36,150 bases of DNA from Lysobacter antibioticus HS124 (GCF_000336385.2 NZ_HG424588.1:1-36150); one strand, 5' to 3'; positions 7,762-16,120 are shown, counted from the stretch's first letter. The notes: a model not told the origin generated them from the sequence alone. Made by a program: numbers and translations.

Positions 7762-8922
7762 CTAGCAAGCCGGATCGGCCGCCGCCAGGCGCGGCTCGGC
7801 GTTTCGGCCCGGCCCGGCGCGCGCCGGCGCATCGGACGGCGGGGCCGCGCCGGCGGCGCGGATCATCAGCTGGTGCAGGTGCTGATGGTGGCTGCGCCAG
7901 CCGTCGCCGTCGAACAGCACGAACCAACCCAACTGCAGGCGGCTGCGGCCGGTGTCGTTGCGCGAGACCAACGCCAGCCGACGGCGCGCATCGACGATCA
8001 GGAACTGCCCGCCCCACCCGTCGGCCCAGACCGTGTCCGCATCGCGGTCGACCCACCACAAATAGCCGTAGGCATCGAAGGGATCGCGGTCGGCCACCGG
8101 CGAACAGGCGCGCGTGCTGCGCTCGACCCAGGCCTGCGGCACCACCTGCACCCCGCCCCAACGGCCGCGGTCGGCGTAAAGCATGCCGAACCGGGCCAGA
8201 TCGGCGGCCGACAGGAAGATCACGAACTGGCGGTGCTCGGTATAGCCGGGCTGCTCGTAGATCACATGCGCGGCGCGGAATCCGGTCATGCCGGTGGGCC
8301 GGGCGATCCAGCGTTCGAAGGCGTCGCCGATGCTCAGTCCGGTGCGGCGCTCGAAGATGGTGCCGAGCACGTTGAAGTCCCAATTGTTGTAATAGAAGAA
8401 CTCGCCCGGCCGGTGCGCGCCGCGGCGCGGCCGCGAGTCCTTCATGCCACGGGCTTCGCCGGCGGCCTGGATGTAAATGCCCGAGCGCGACATCAGCAGG
8501 TCGCGCACCGTGGCGCGCTTCTCCTGCGCGGTCAGCGGCACGACCCGGTCGTCGATGCCCAACTCCGCCAGGGTTTGGTCCAGACGCAGATAGCCCTTGT
8601 CGATGGCGATGCCGTACAGCGCACTGAGCAGGCTCTTGCGCACCGAATGGGTGTTGATCGGCAGGTCGGCATCGCCCCAGCGCGCCAGCTCGCGCCCCTG
8701 GTGCACGGCGACGAATGCGTCGAAGCGGGTCTGCGCAGGCAGGTAGGCATAGGCTTCGCGCAGCGCGGCGGGATCGGCCGGCGCGCGCCGCGGCAACGGC
8801 TCCGCGCCGGCGCTGGAGGTCGCCGGCGGGATCGCCGGCATCGCGGCATAGACCAGGGCGGCGCCGGCGACGCCGGCGAACAGGGCCAGGAGCGGACGCA
8901 GCTTGCGGGCCGGGATGCGCAT
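7762..8922 (-). CDS. Exported serine hydrolase, beta-lactamase/penicillin-binding family
   Basis: A 386-residue protein of the class C beta-lactamase-like serine hydrolase family. An N-terminal basic stretch and hydrophobic helix (residues 5-30) indicate a signal peptide or membrane anchor, so the enzyme should act in the periplasm. The nucleophile motif SxxK is S93-V-R-K96. The second motif YxN is at about Y178-N-N180, and 'DGWGGQFL' occupies the place of the third K/HxG-type motif. The family includes esterases, D-aminopeptidases and carboxypeptidases; the substrate is not evident. The last ~25 residues are Ala/Pro-rich. The start was placed at the ATG of the signal-like sequence, although the frame extends upstream over the divergent kinase promoter. 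The next gene on the other strand is a sensor kinase, 149 bases away. Confidence 0.82.
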   Translation of the reverse strand: MRIPARKLRPLLALFAGVAGAALVYAAMPAIPPATSSAGAEPLPRRAPADPAALREAYAYLPAQTRFDAFVAVHQGRELARWGDADLPINTHSVRKSLLSALYGIAIDKGYLRLDQTLAELGIDDRVVPLTAQEKRATVRDLLMSRSGIYIQAAGEARGMKDSRPRRGAHRPGEFFYYNNWDFNVLGTIFERRTGLSIGDAFERWIARPTGMTGFRAAHVIYEQPGYTEHRQFVIFLSAADLARFGMLYADRGRWGGVQVVPQAWVERSTRACSPVADRDPFDAYGYLWWVDRDADTVWADGWGGQFLIVDARRRLALVSRNDTGRSRLQLGWFVLFDGDGWRSHHQHLHQLMIRAAGAAPPSDAPARAGPGRNAEPRLAAADPAC

Positions 8923-9071
8923 GGGCGGGTTCCGATGGCGGAGGTGGGCGCAGTCTGGGCGTCGCCGCCGCGACGCCGGCAGAGCCCGGAAGTCAGCGCC
9001 GGCGGTGACGAAAGTCATCCATTCGCGGCCCTGGCTTGCCTTGCCCGGGCCGCGCCGGCCAAGCTGGCCGC

Positions 9072-10205
9072 ATGCGCTCTCCGCCGCCCCTGCGCTACCC
9101 CGCCGCGGTGCTGGCCGGCTTGCTGGCCTGGGCCGCGGTCGGCCTGGAGCTGTGGTCGGGCCCGGTGCAGGCCAGCGGCTTCGCCGCCGCCTGGCCGGTC
9201 CCGGCGTTGGCGCGCGGGCTGCATCTGCTGTTCGCGCCCGCGTTCGTCCTGTCCTGGCGGCTGCGCGAGCGGCGCGCACGCCTGGCGGCCGCGTCCGGCC
9301 TGACCGTGCTGGCCTTGGGCCTGGTCGCGCTGTACCGCTACAACTCGGCCGCGGCGCTGCTGATCCTGCCGATGATCGAGTTCGCCGCCCTGCTCGGGCC
9401 GCGCGCGCTGGCCGCGGCGTTCGCGCTGAGCAATGCCGCGCTGTTCGGCGTGGTCTGGCTGGCGCGCGAGATGGACGCGCCGTGGACCTACGTCGGCGTG
9501 CACGCCGCGCTGCAGGCCTTCGCCATCCTGTTGCTGCGCTCGGCACGCCGCACCGAGCGGGCGCACCAGGCCCTGGCGCAGTCGCACGCCGACTTGCTGG
9601 CCGCACGCGGCATGCTCGCCGAGGCCGCGCGCAGCGAGGAGCGCCTGCGGTTGTCGCGCGAGCTGCACGACGTCGCCGGGCACAAGCTGACCGCGCTGCG
9701 GTTGAACCTGAGCGCGCTGCAGTATCACCCCGGGCTCGACCGCGAACAGGCGCTGACGCGCTGTTCGCAGCTCAGCGCCGAACTGCTCGACGACCTGCGC
9801 GCGGTGGTGCAGCAACTGCGCCTGCACGACGGGCTGGACTTGGAGCCGTCGATGCGCGCGCTGGCCGGCGCGTTCCCGCAGCTGCGCCTGCACCTGCGGC
9901 TGGACGCGGACGCACGCGCACCCGGCCTGGACCACGCCGAAGCGTTGTTGCGCGCGTTCCAGGAGGGGCTGACCAACGCCGTGCGCCACGGCCAGGCGCA
10001 GACCCTGTGGGCCAGTTTGCAGCGCGACGGCCAGCGCTTGGCGCTGGAACTGCGCGACGACGGCCGCGGCGCGCCGGCCGGGCTGCTTGCCGGCAACGGC
10101 CTGACCGGAATGCGCGAGCGCCTGCTCGCGCTGGGCGGCGGACTGGACTTCGGCGTCGGCGATAACGGCGGCTTCCGCCTGCGCGGATGGGTACCGCTGT
10201 GCTGA
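9072..10205 (+). CDS. Membrane sensor histidine kinase, DesK/NarL type (HisKA_3)
   Basis: A 377-residue sensor kinase. The first ~165 residues are several hydrophobic helices with no large periplasmic loop, so it probably senses a membrane or intramembrane signal. The dimerisation/phosphoacceptor domain has 'SRELHDVAGHKLTALRLNLS' with phospho-histidine H199, the HisKA_3 pattern. The ATPase domain has 'EGLTNAVRHG' (N-box) and 'DDGRGAPAGLLAGNGLTGMR' (G1/G2). The start is the ATG of 'MRSPPPL'; the frame is open for 12 more codons from a TTG. It overlaps the response regulator gene by 19 bases, so the two form one operon. Confidence 0.86.
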   Translation: MRSPPPLRYPAAVLAGLLAWAAVGLELWSGPVQASGFAAAWPVPALARGLHLLFAPAFVLSWRLRERRARLAAASGLTVLALGLVALYRYNSAAALLILPMIEFAALLGPRALAAAFALSNAALFGVVWLAREMDAPWTYVGVHAALQAFAILLLRSARRTERAHQALAQSHADLLAARGMLAEAARSEERLRLSRELHDVAGHKLTALRLNLSALQYHPGLDREQALTRCSQLSAELLDDLRAVVQQLRLHDGLDLEPSMRALAGAFPQLRLHLRLDADARAPGLDHAEALLRAFQEGLTNAVRHGQAQTLWASLQRDGQRLALELRDDGRGAPAGLLAGNGLTGMRERLLALGGGLDFGVGDNGGFRLRGWVPLC

Positions 10206-10846
10206 TCGAGCCGACGCCGCTGCGCCTGGCCCTGGCCGACGACCAGGCCCTGGTGCTGGGCGGGCTCAAGGCCCTGCTCGGCGGCTTCGGGCGTTTCCGC
10301 ATCGTGCTCGAGGCCGGCGACGGCGAGGCCTTGATCGCCGGGCTGCAGGAACGGCCGGTGGACGTGGTCCTGTGCGACGTGCGCATGCCCCTGCTCGATG
10401 GCTACGGCGTGTGCGAGCGCCTACGCGCGGTGCCCGGCGCGCCGCCGGTGATCCTGCTGACCACCTTCGACGAGGCCGGCGCGGCCCTGCGCGCGATCGC
10501 GGCCGGCGCGCGCGGATTCCTGCTCAAGGACGCATCGCCGCCGGAACTGATCGCGCTGATCGAAGAGGTCGCGCAGGGTCGGCGCGCGATCGCCCCGGTA
10601 TCGACCGACGCGGTACGCGCGCGCTACGCCTATCGCGAAACCGCCCCGCCCAGCCACGGTTTCAACCGGCGCGAGGTCGACATCCTGCGCCTGCTCGCCG
10701 GCGGCTACAGCAACCGCGAGATCGGCCAGGCGATCCACGTCGCCGAGGGCACGGTCAAGAACTACCTGATCGAAATCTTCGACAAGCTCGGCACCCGCGA
10801 CCGCACCCGCGCCGTGCTCAAGGCGATCACCCTCAAGATCATCTGA
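10187..10846 (+). CDS. NarL/LuxR-family response regulator, partner of the upstream kinase
   Basis: A 219-residue transcription regulator. The receiver domain (about 12-125) has acidic residues 'ADDQ', phospho-aspartate D64 in 'LCDVRMPLLDGYG', and the conserved lysine in 'GFLLKDASP'. The C-terminal LuxR helix-turn-helix runs from about 155 ('NRREVDILRLLAGGYSNREI' followed by 'AEGTVKNYL'). The ATG at 10187 overlaps the kinase 3' end; a GTG at 10199 is a possible alternative start. In related DesK/DesR pairs the regulator controls a neighbouring transporter or enzyme. Here the adjacent candidate is the divergent exported serine hydrolase, which is inference. Its last 8 bases overlap the convergent LysR gene. 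Confidence 0.88.
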   Translation: MGTAVLIEPTPLRLALADDQALVLGGLKALLGGFGRFRIVLEAGDGEALIAGLQERPVDVVLCDVRMPLLDGYGVCERLRAVPGAPPVILLTTFDEAGAALRAIAAGARGFLLKDASPPELIALIEEVAQGRRAIAPVSTDAVRARYAYRETAPPSHGFNRREVDILRLLAGGYSNREIGQAIHVAEGTVKNYLIEIFDKLGTRDRTRAVLKAITLKII

Positions 10847-11801
10847 ACGTCCGGTCCGCGGCCGCCGGCGCCGGCTCCCAGCGCCAGGCCGACCGCAGGC
10901 GCTCGCGCAGGTAGTCGATGAAAAGGCGCGCCCGCGGCGGCAGATGCTCGGCATGGGCGTAGATCGCGTGCAACGGCGCGGCCGGAATCGAATGCCCCGG
11001 CAGCACCCGTTGCAACCGTCCGGCGGCAAGATCGTCGCCGACGTCCCAGATCGACTTCAGCGCGATGCCGGCGCCGGCCAGGGCCCAGGCATGGACCGCG
11101 CCGCCGTCGTTGCTGACCAGGCTGCCGCGCACGCGCACGCTGACCGGCGGCTCACCGCCGAAGCGCCAGTCCGCGCGCGCCTGTTCGCCGATCAGCAGGC
11201 AGCGGTGCGCGGCCAGTTGCGCCGGGTCGCTCGGCTCGCCGTGCGCCTGTAGATACGCCGGCGCCGTGCACAGCACCCGGTAATTCGGCGCCAGCGGCCG
11301 TGCGATCAACGAAGAATCCTCGAGCCGGCCGAAGCGGATGGCCAGGTCCAGGCCGTCGGCGACCAGATCGGCCAGCCCATCGCCGAGGTCCAGCTGCACG
11401 CTCAGTTGCGGGTGCAGGCGCTGGAAATCCGCCAGGATCGGCGCGATCCAGCGCCGGCCCAGGTCGTTCGGCGCGGTGACGCGCAGCAGGCCGTCGACGC
11501 TTTCGCGCCGGCGCCAGATCAGCGCCTCGGCTGCAGCGACCTCAGCCAGGATACGCACCACCTGCGCATGGAACAGCGCGCCCTCCTCGGTCAGCGTCTG
11601 ACGGCGCGTGGTCCGTTGCAGCAGGCGCAGGCCGAGGTCTTCTTCGAGCTGGGCCAGGCGCTTGCTGACCACCGCCAGCGACAGGTCCAGCTCGCGCGCC
11701 GCGGCCGACAGGCTCCCCGCCGAGACGATGCGGTCGAACGCGATCAGATTGGGCAGATTGTCGATCACGCGCCGCGCGCTCCGGCCATGCTTCGCTGGCA
11801 T
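10839..11801 (-). CDS. LysR-family transcriptional regulator
   Basis: A 320-residue LysR regulator. The N-terminal winged helix-turn-helix is 'FDRIVSAGSLSAAARELDLS' followed by 'KRLAQLEEDLGLRLLQRTTR'. The C-terminal effector-binding domain starts near residue 100 with 'GLLRVTAPNDLGRRWIAP', the form of the large group of LysR proteins related to DsdC/AaeR-type regulators. The ATG gives 11 residues before 'VIDNLPNLIAF'; the GTG at that valine is an equally plausible start. It is divergent from the exported SnoaL-like gene with a 108-base gap, the classic arrangement of a LysR protein and its target. Confidence 0.88.
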   Translation of the reverse strand: MPAKHGRSARRVIDNLPNLIAFDRIVSAGSLSAAARELDLSLAVVSKRLAQLEEDLGLRLLQRTTRRQTLTEEGALFHAQVVRILAEVAAAEALIWRRRESVDGLLRVTAPNDLGRRWIAPILADFQRLHPQLSVQLDLGDGLADLVADGLDLAIRFGRLEDSSLIARPLAPNYRVLCTAPAYLQAHGEPSDPAQLAAHRCLLIGEQARADWRFGGEPPVSVRVRGSLVSNDGGAVHAWALAGAGIALKSIWDVGDDLAAGRLQRVLPGHSIPAAPLHAIYAHAEHLPPRARLFIDYLRERLRSAWRWEPAPAAADRTFR

Positions 11802-11909
11802 TGTTCGCAGATCGGAAAGGATACCTCTGCGCCACGCACCTGTTTGCGCGGCAACGGCCGGGCCAGCATGCCGCTCCCGCGCCCGCTGGCGCTTGCCCGG
11901 CCCTCGCCC

Positions 11910-12473
11910 ATGACCGTCTCTAGTCCGTTCCCGTTCGTACGCCCCGCGTGTGCGGCCGCCCTCGCCGCCTTGCTGGCCGCGGCGCCCGCCGCGTTCGCCG
12001 CTGCGCCGCCGCTGTTGCAACCGGCGCGGCTGATCGCCGCGGCGCCGGACGATGCGAACAACGCCGCGCGAGTGCTCGCCGCGCGCCGTTACGCCAGTTT
12101 CTGGAACAGCGGCGATCCGGACCTGGCGCGTGCGGCGTTGGCGCCGGATTTCGTCGACCGCACCCTGCCGCCCGGCCGCATCCAGGGCCTGGCGGGCGCG
12201 TTGCAGGCGTCGCGCACGATGCGCGCGGCGGTGCCCGACCTGCGCTGCGAAATCCAACAGATGATCGTCGCCGGCGACCGGGTGGTGGTGCACCTGCGCT
12301 TCCGCGGCCGTTTCGACGGTCGCTTCGGTACGGTGGAGGGCAGCGGCCAAGCCGTCGACTTCATCGCCACCGACATCTACCGGATCGCCGAAGACCGCAT
12401 CAACGAAAACTGGCACCTTGAGGACAATCTCGGCCTGATGCGCCAGCTCGGACTGGTCGCCCCAGCCGGCTGA
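11910..12473 (+). CDS. Exported SnoaL-like (polyketide cyclase/ester cyclase fold) protein
   Basis: A 187-residue protein. Residues about 1-30 are a signal peptide ending in an Ala-rich cleavage region ('AALLAAAPAAFA'). The mature part has the SnoaL/NTF2-like pattern: 'ARRYASFWNSGDPDLARAAL' at the first helix, 'FVDRTLPPGRIQGLAG', 'GDRVVVHLRFRGRF' and 'FIATDIYRIAEDRINENWHL'. The fold covers small-molecule cyclases, hydrolases and binding proteins, so the reaction cannot be named. An ATG 42 bases upstream (11868) is possible, but the ATG used gives a cleaner signal peptide. It is probably regulated by the divergent LysR protein. Confidence 0.75.
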   Translation: MTVSSPFPFVRPACAAALAALLAAAPAAFAAAPPLLQPARLIAAAPDDANNAARVLAARRYASFWNSGDPDLARAALAPDFVDRTLPPGRIQGLAGALQASRTMRAAVPDLRCEIQQMIVAGDRVVVHLRFRGRFDGRFGTVEGSGQAVDFIATDIYRIAEDRINENWHLEDNLGLMRQLGLVAPAG

Positions 12474-12552
12474 GCACTCGCGGCGGCATCCCTGGGCGGC
12501 GGCGGCAAGCCGTCCGCCGTCATCAGCGCCGCGGTTCCGCGCGAGTGGGCCG

Positions 12553-12588
12553 AAAACGACGACAGCCGGCGCGAAGCCGGCTGTCGTC
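12553..12588 (-). terminator. Intrinsic terminator of the Gly/His/Lys-rich protein gene
   Basis: A perfect 13-base stem (12558-12570 with 12576-12588) and a 5-base loop. On the minus strand it is followed by GTTTT. It lies 23 bases beyond the stop codon at 12612. Confidence 0.75.
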
Positions 12589-12611
12589 CCCACTGCCCCA
12601 ACGGCCGCGGT

Positions 12612-13280
12612 TCAGTGCCCTTTGCCGTTGCCCTTGCCGTTGCCGTTGCCGTGCCCGCCGCCATGGCCCTTGCCATGCCCGCCCTTGTCCGGCTTGCCGT
12701 GGCCCTTGTCTTTGCCCTTGCCGTGCCCGTCGTAACCGCCGCGGTCGTAGTGGCCCCGATCGTGACCGCCCTTGTCCTTGCCCTTGCCTTTGCCCGGACC
12801 GTGCTGCGACCAGTCGACGTGCACCGACTGATGGACGGTGATCGGGTAGCCCCAGCGATCGTAGGTGCCGACCGCGCCGCGCTTGAGCGCGTGGAAGGCC
12901 GGCGAGCCGGGCTTGATGCCCATGCGCTTGGCGACGTCGCCCCAGCCGCGGCCGGGATAGCGGTCGTACTCGCGCACCACGTTCAGGCACGGCACGCCGA
13001 GTGCGCGGGCGATGGCGCAGGCGTAATAGACGTCGCCCGGCGCCCAGCCGCGACGGCCGAGCAATTCGTCGATCAGCGAGCGGGGGGCGCCGTAGTAGCC
13101 GGTCATCTCGTGGATGAACGGTTCGCGGTAGCGATAACCGTAATCGTTGATCTCGCCCAGCCGGGTGTCGACCCAGACGTCGCCGGTACGGATGTTGTAG
13201 CCGATGGTCTGGGCCTGGACCCCGGTCGCCAGGCCGAGGCCGAGCAACAGGACCGCTGCCGTGTGCTTGATGTACCGCAT
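12612..13280 (-). CDS. Secreted protein with a Gly/His/Lys-rich repetitive tail
   Basis: A 222-residue protein of unknown function. A signal peptide is clear (residues 1-23, 'LLLGLGLATGVQA'). The middle, about 25-165, is an ordered domain with 'GWAPGDVYYACAIARALG', 'YPGRGWGDVAKRMGIKPGS' and 'FHALKRG'. This 'GWG.IAKR.GIKPGS..FH.LK' wording recurs, from memory, in exported bacterial proteins without an assigned function. From about residue 165 the tail is almost only Gly, His, Lys, Asp and Asn ('HGPGKGKGKDKGGHDRG', ending 'GNGKGNGKGH'), encoded by short imperfect repeats. Such tails can bind metals or polyanions; that is inference. The start ATG gives the signal peptide directly. Confidence 0.75.
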   Translation of the reverse strand: MRYIKHTAAVLLLGLGLATGVQAQTIGYNIRTGDVWVDTRLGEINDYGYRYREPFIHEMTGYYGAPRSLIDELLGRRGWAPGDVYYACAIARALGVPCLNVVREYDRYPGRGWGDVAKRMGIKPGSPAFHALKRGAVGTYDRWGYPITVHQSVHVDWSQHGPGKGKGKDKGGHDRGHYDRGGYDGHGKGKDKGHGKPDKGGHGKGHGGGHGNGNGKGNGKGH

Positions 13281-13517
13281 TGCTTGCACCCCGTCGTTGG
13301 TACGTGAAATTGCCGTGATCGTCATGGTTTTCCGCGCCCCCCGGGCCGCGGACGGCGTTGCCGTCGAGCGCAGTATGCGCATCCTGGCTTAATCGCGCCG
13401 GAGCGCATTTGCCGCGTTGCAGAATGCAATCGCGCGCACGCTCTGCTTAGGTGCGAACAGGTCCGCGCGACGGGCCTTTGCCGTTCATTATGTTCACTTA
13501 CGTTCGGGGGTTTCGGA

Positions 13518-14609
13518 ATGAAAATCAGTCTCATGTCCGCGGTCGCGGGCAGCGTGGTGCTGGCCGGCGCGATCGCCTCGGTGACCGCAGCGCCGAAATA
13601 CGAAAAAGCCAACCCCTTGCGCATCGGCCTGATGGCCGTGGCCGACCCGGCCGGCGGTTTCGGCGGCCTGGTCGAAGTAAGCGTGACCAACACCAGCCGT
13701 CACACCGTGCGGGTTCCGAAGTGGCAGCTGCCTTCCGCACTCACCGAAGCCAAGCTGTTCAACGTCAGCCGCGACGGCGTCGCGGTCGACTATGTCGGCC
13801 CGATGATCAAGCGCGGCCTGCCGCAGGCCGAGGATTTCGCGATCCTGCGCGCCGGCCAGACCCTGCGCAGCACGATCGACCTGTCGCAGGCCTACGATTT
13901 CTCCCAGCGCGGCCAGTACGTGGTCAACCTGGACTCGCCGCTGCAGTACGCGTCGCTGTCCGACGGCAGCCTGCTGCGCCAGGACAACGGCCTGCCGCTG
14001 GTCGCGCGCAGCGTGCCGCTGAGCCTGTGGAGCGCCGGCAAGGGCGGCGAAGCGACCGTCCAGCGCAAACCCGGCGGCGGCGGCAGCGTGGTCGACGGCG
14101 TGACCTACAAGAGCTGCGATGCGACCCAGATCGGCACTATCGGCAACGCGGTCGTCGCCGCCCGCGGCTATTCCGAGAACGCCAAGGGCTATCTCGCCGC
14201 CGGCACCGTCGGCCCGCGCTACACCACCTGGTTCGGCGCCTACACCTCGGCGCGTTACGGCACCGCCAGCCAGCACTTCGTCGCGATCGACCAGGCCATG
14301 GACCAGAGCAACGGCCAGATCACCGTCAACTGCGGCTGCAACCAGCGCTACTACGCCTACGTCTATCCGAACCAGCCGTACGAGATCTTCGTCTGCCGGA
14401 CCTTCTGGACCGCGCCGCTGACCGGCACCGACTCCAAGGCCGGCACCCTGATCCACGAAATGAGCCACTTCAACGCCGTCGCCGGCACCGACGACCACGT
14501 CTACGGCCAGGCCGGCGCCAAGAACCTGGCGATCAGCAGCCCGACCGACGCGCTGGACAACGCCGACAACCACGAGTACTTCGCCGAGAACACGCCGGCG
14601 CAGAACTGA
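13518..14609 (+). CDS. Secreted M35 (aspzincin, deuterolysin-like) metalloendopeptidase
   Basis: A 363-residue secreted zinc protease. Residues 1-25 form a signal peptide ('GSVVLAGAIASVTAA'). Residues about 30-200 are a propeptide-like beta-rich region with 'GLVEVSVTNTSRHTVRVPKW', typical of M35 precursors. The catalytic domain begins near 'VDGVTYKSCDATQ' and contains H313-E-M-S-H317 and the aspzincin third ligand in G323-T-D-D326. Paired cysteines ('CGCNQRYYAYVYP', 'FVCRTFW') suggest disulfides. The family includes peptidyl-Lys metalloendopeptidases, known from Lysobacter and fungi; the exact specificity here is not certain. A terminator follows. Its neighbours are other secreted hydrolases, fitting a predatory or lytic lifestyle. 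Confidence 0.88.
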   Translation: MKISLMSAVAGSVVLAGAIASVTAAPKYEKANPLRIGLMAVADPAGGFGGLVEVSVTNTSRHTVRVPKWQLPSALTEAKLFNVSRDGVAVDYVGPMIKRGLPQAEDFAILRAGQTLRSTIDLSQAYDFSQRGQYVVNLDSPLQYASLSDGSLLRQDNGLPLVARSVPLSLWSAGKGGEATVQRKPGGGGSVVDGVTYKSCDATQIGTIGNAVVAARGYSENAKGYLAAGTVGPRYTTWFGAYTSARYGTASQHFVAIDQAMDQSNGQITVNCGCNQRYYAYVYPNQPYEIFVCRTFWTAPLTGTDSKAGTLIHEMSHFNAVAGTDDHVYGQAGAKNLAISSPTDALDNADNHEYFAENTPAQN

Positions 14610-14632
14610 GTCGGCCGCACGGCAAGCGATAA

Positions 14633-14665
14633 CGCAAGACCCCGGTTTCCCGGGGCCTTGCGCTT
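14633..14665 (+). terminator. Intrinsic terminator after the M35 protease gene
   Basis: Stem CGCAAG-A-CCCCGG / CCGGGG-C-CTTGCG with one A-C mismatch, a 4-base loop (TTTC), and CTTT after it on the plus strand. It begins 23 bases past the stop codon. Confidence 0.65.
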
Positions 14666-14721
14666 TGCCGCAGGGACCGCCGCGCGCCGGCGCCGAGCGC
14701 CGGGCGCGGACGGCGCGTCGC

Positions 14722-15879
14722 TTACAGGCCGAACTTGGGCCCGGTCTGGGTCTGAAGCTGGGTCGCCGGCTGCTGCGCGTGATCCGCCATGCTCGGCCCC
14801 GGGGCGAATTGGCGCACCTTATCCAGCAACGACTGCGTGTCCATGCCCTGCAGGCCGCCGGCGATCTGCACCCGCTTGTGCGCGGCGTTGCCGATGTCGC
14901 CCTCCACCGCGAACAGGCTCTTGCCGTCGCGGCCTTCGACGAGGTTGTCGACCCGCGCCAGGCCGCCCTTATGCGCCTGCTCCGCGATCGAGGCGGCGCG
15001 CTCGGTCTGGCGCGCATCCACCTCCAGCACCTGCTTCATCGATGTGGCGAAATGCGCCTCGACCGAGCGCTTGTTGGCGAAGACCTGGCTGGTGAGGTCG
15101 TCGTCCATCGACATACCGGGTTCGTAAGCCCTGGAAAAGCCCTTCTCGACCGCGCCGCGCTCGATCAGCGCATCCGGGAACGTGCGGTTCACGCCCAGGT
15201 CCTGATGGGTTCGGAGCGGGCTGAAGCTCTGCAGATTGGCCAGCACTTCGCCCTGGATGTTGAGGGTCTTGATCGGCAGCGCCTTCTTGTCGATCGCATT
15301 GATGTCGACGCCGTGCTTGGCGAAGGTGTTCTCGTGCACCGAAGCCGAGTTGGCGACGATCGCCGGAACTCCGGTCACGGTCGAGCTGAGCATGGCCTGC
15401 CCGCCGCCCTTGGAGTGGCCGAGCAACACGACCAGGTTCTCGCCATACACCTCCTTCATGTGCTTGACCGCGGCGACCGACTGATCGTGCTGCGCGCTGT
15501 CCAGGCCGAGGTGCTGCTTGATGTTGGTGCCCCAGTCCTTGGGCGAGGCTCCCGCGGTGCCGCGGAAGTTGACCGCGATGCTGTCGCCCTTGGCGTAAAC
15601 GCTGATGTCCAATCCGGTCGACGCATCCTGCAACCGATCGACTTCGACGCCGTGGCGCTGCAGTTCGTCGCGCCCGAGCCGCTTCCAGCCGTCGATGTTC
15701 TTGCGGCTGTCGGCTTCGTAGCCGTCCATCATCAGCTCCACCGCAACCCGCTCGCTGGGGCGCTCCAACGCGGCCGGCGCCTGATGCGGCGCCGACGACT
15801 GGGGCTGCCGCCCCATGCCGAAGCGATCCATGACTCCCTGCAGCCAGCCGCGATTCTGGAAAGGATTCGGGTTCGACAT
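14722..15879 (-). CDS. Lipase-fold effector with C-terminal XVIPCD-type domain (putative X-T4SS effector)
   Basis: A 385-residue protein without a signal peptide. Residues about 45-235 have an alpha/beta-hydrolase lipase pattern: 'IAVNFRGTAG' and 'DWGTNIKQHLG', then the nucleophile elbow G-H-S156-K-G-G, as in DUF2974/Mbeg1-type lipases. Residues about 285-385 fit the Xanthomonadales VirB-interacting domain (XVIPCD): 'GGLARVDNLVEGRDGKSLFA', 'VEGDIGNAAHKRV' and a Gln-rich tail ('HAQQPATQLQTQTG'). Proteins with this tail are delivered into neighbouring bacteria by the X-type IV secretion system. The product should therefore attack phospholipids of a rival cell. The ATG has a good GGAGTG ribosome-binding site. 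No immunity gene is adjacent on either side, which is unusual for an antibacterial effector. Confidence 0.78.
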   Translation of the reverse strand: MSNPNPFQNRGWLQGVMDRFGMGRQPQSSAPHQAPAALERPSERVAVELMMDGYEADSRKNIDGWKRLGRDELQRHGVEVDRLQDASTGLDISVYAKGDSIAVNFRGTAGASPKDWGTNIKQHLGLDSAQHDQSVAAVKHMKEVYGENLVVLLGHSKGGGQAMLSSTVTGVPAIVANSASVHENTFAKHGVDINAIDKKALPIKTLNIQGEVLANLQSFSPLRTHQDLGVNRTFPDALIERGAVEKGFSRAYEPGMSMDDDLTSQVFANKRSVEAHFATSMKQVLEVDARQTERAASIAEQAHKGGLARVDNLVEGRDGKSLFAVEGDIGNAAHKRVQIAGGLQGMDTQSLLDKVRQFAPGPSMADHAQQPATQLQTQTGPKFGL

Positions 15880-15939
15880 AACGAGCACTCCATGGCCATA
15901 CGCAATAGACACTCGAAAATCTAAGCCGTCGCGCAAGCC

Positions 15940-15968
15940 ATGACAATAAGCGGACCGAAACTGGTCAA
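15940..15968 (-). promoter_or_regulatory. Candidate sigma-70 promoter of the XVIPCD lipase gene
   Basis: On the minus strand, TTGACC (15963-15968) and TGTCAT (15940-15945) are separated by 17 bases and lie about 60 bases before the ATG. The -35 match is good and the -10 match is 4 of 6. Found by eye only. Confidence 0.35.
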
Positions 15969-16120
15969 CGTTTTACAAATCTCCGGCATCGACGGCGCAA
16001 TGTCGCTGCGCGCTGCATCGGTTCCACCTGCATCTTGCGCATGCATCTTGCCGGTGCCCGACGCCTCGTTGCCGTCCCGGCGTCCTGCGTTTCAGAATCT
16101 CGCGCGAACTGCGCGGCACA

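Noticed and set aside
16029-16051. Direct repeat TGCATCTTGC twice, 13 bases apart
   Set aside because: Only two short copies between the S8 terminator and the XVIPCD gene, upstream of its candidate promoter; noted but too weak to call an operator.
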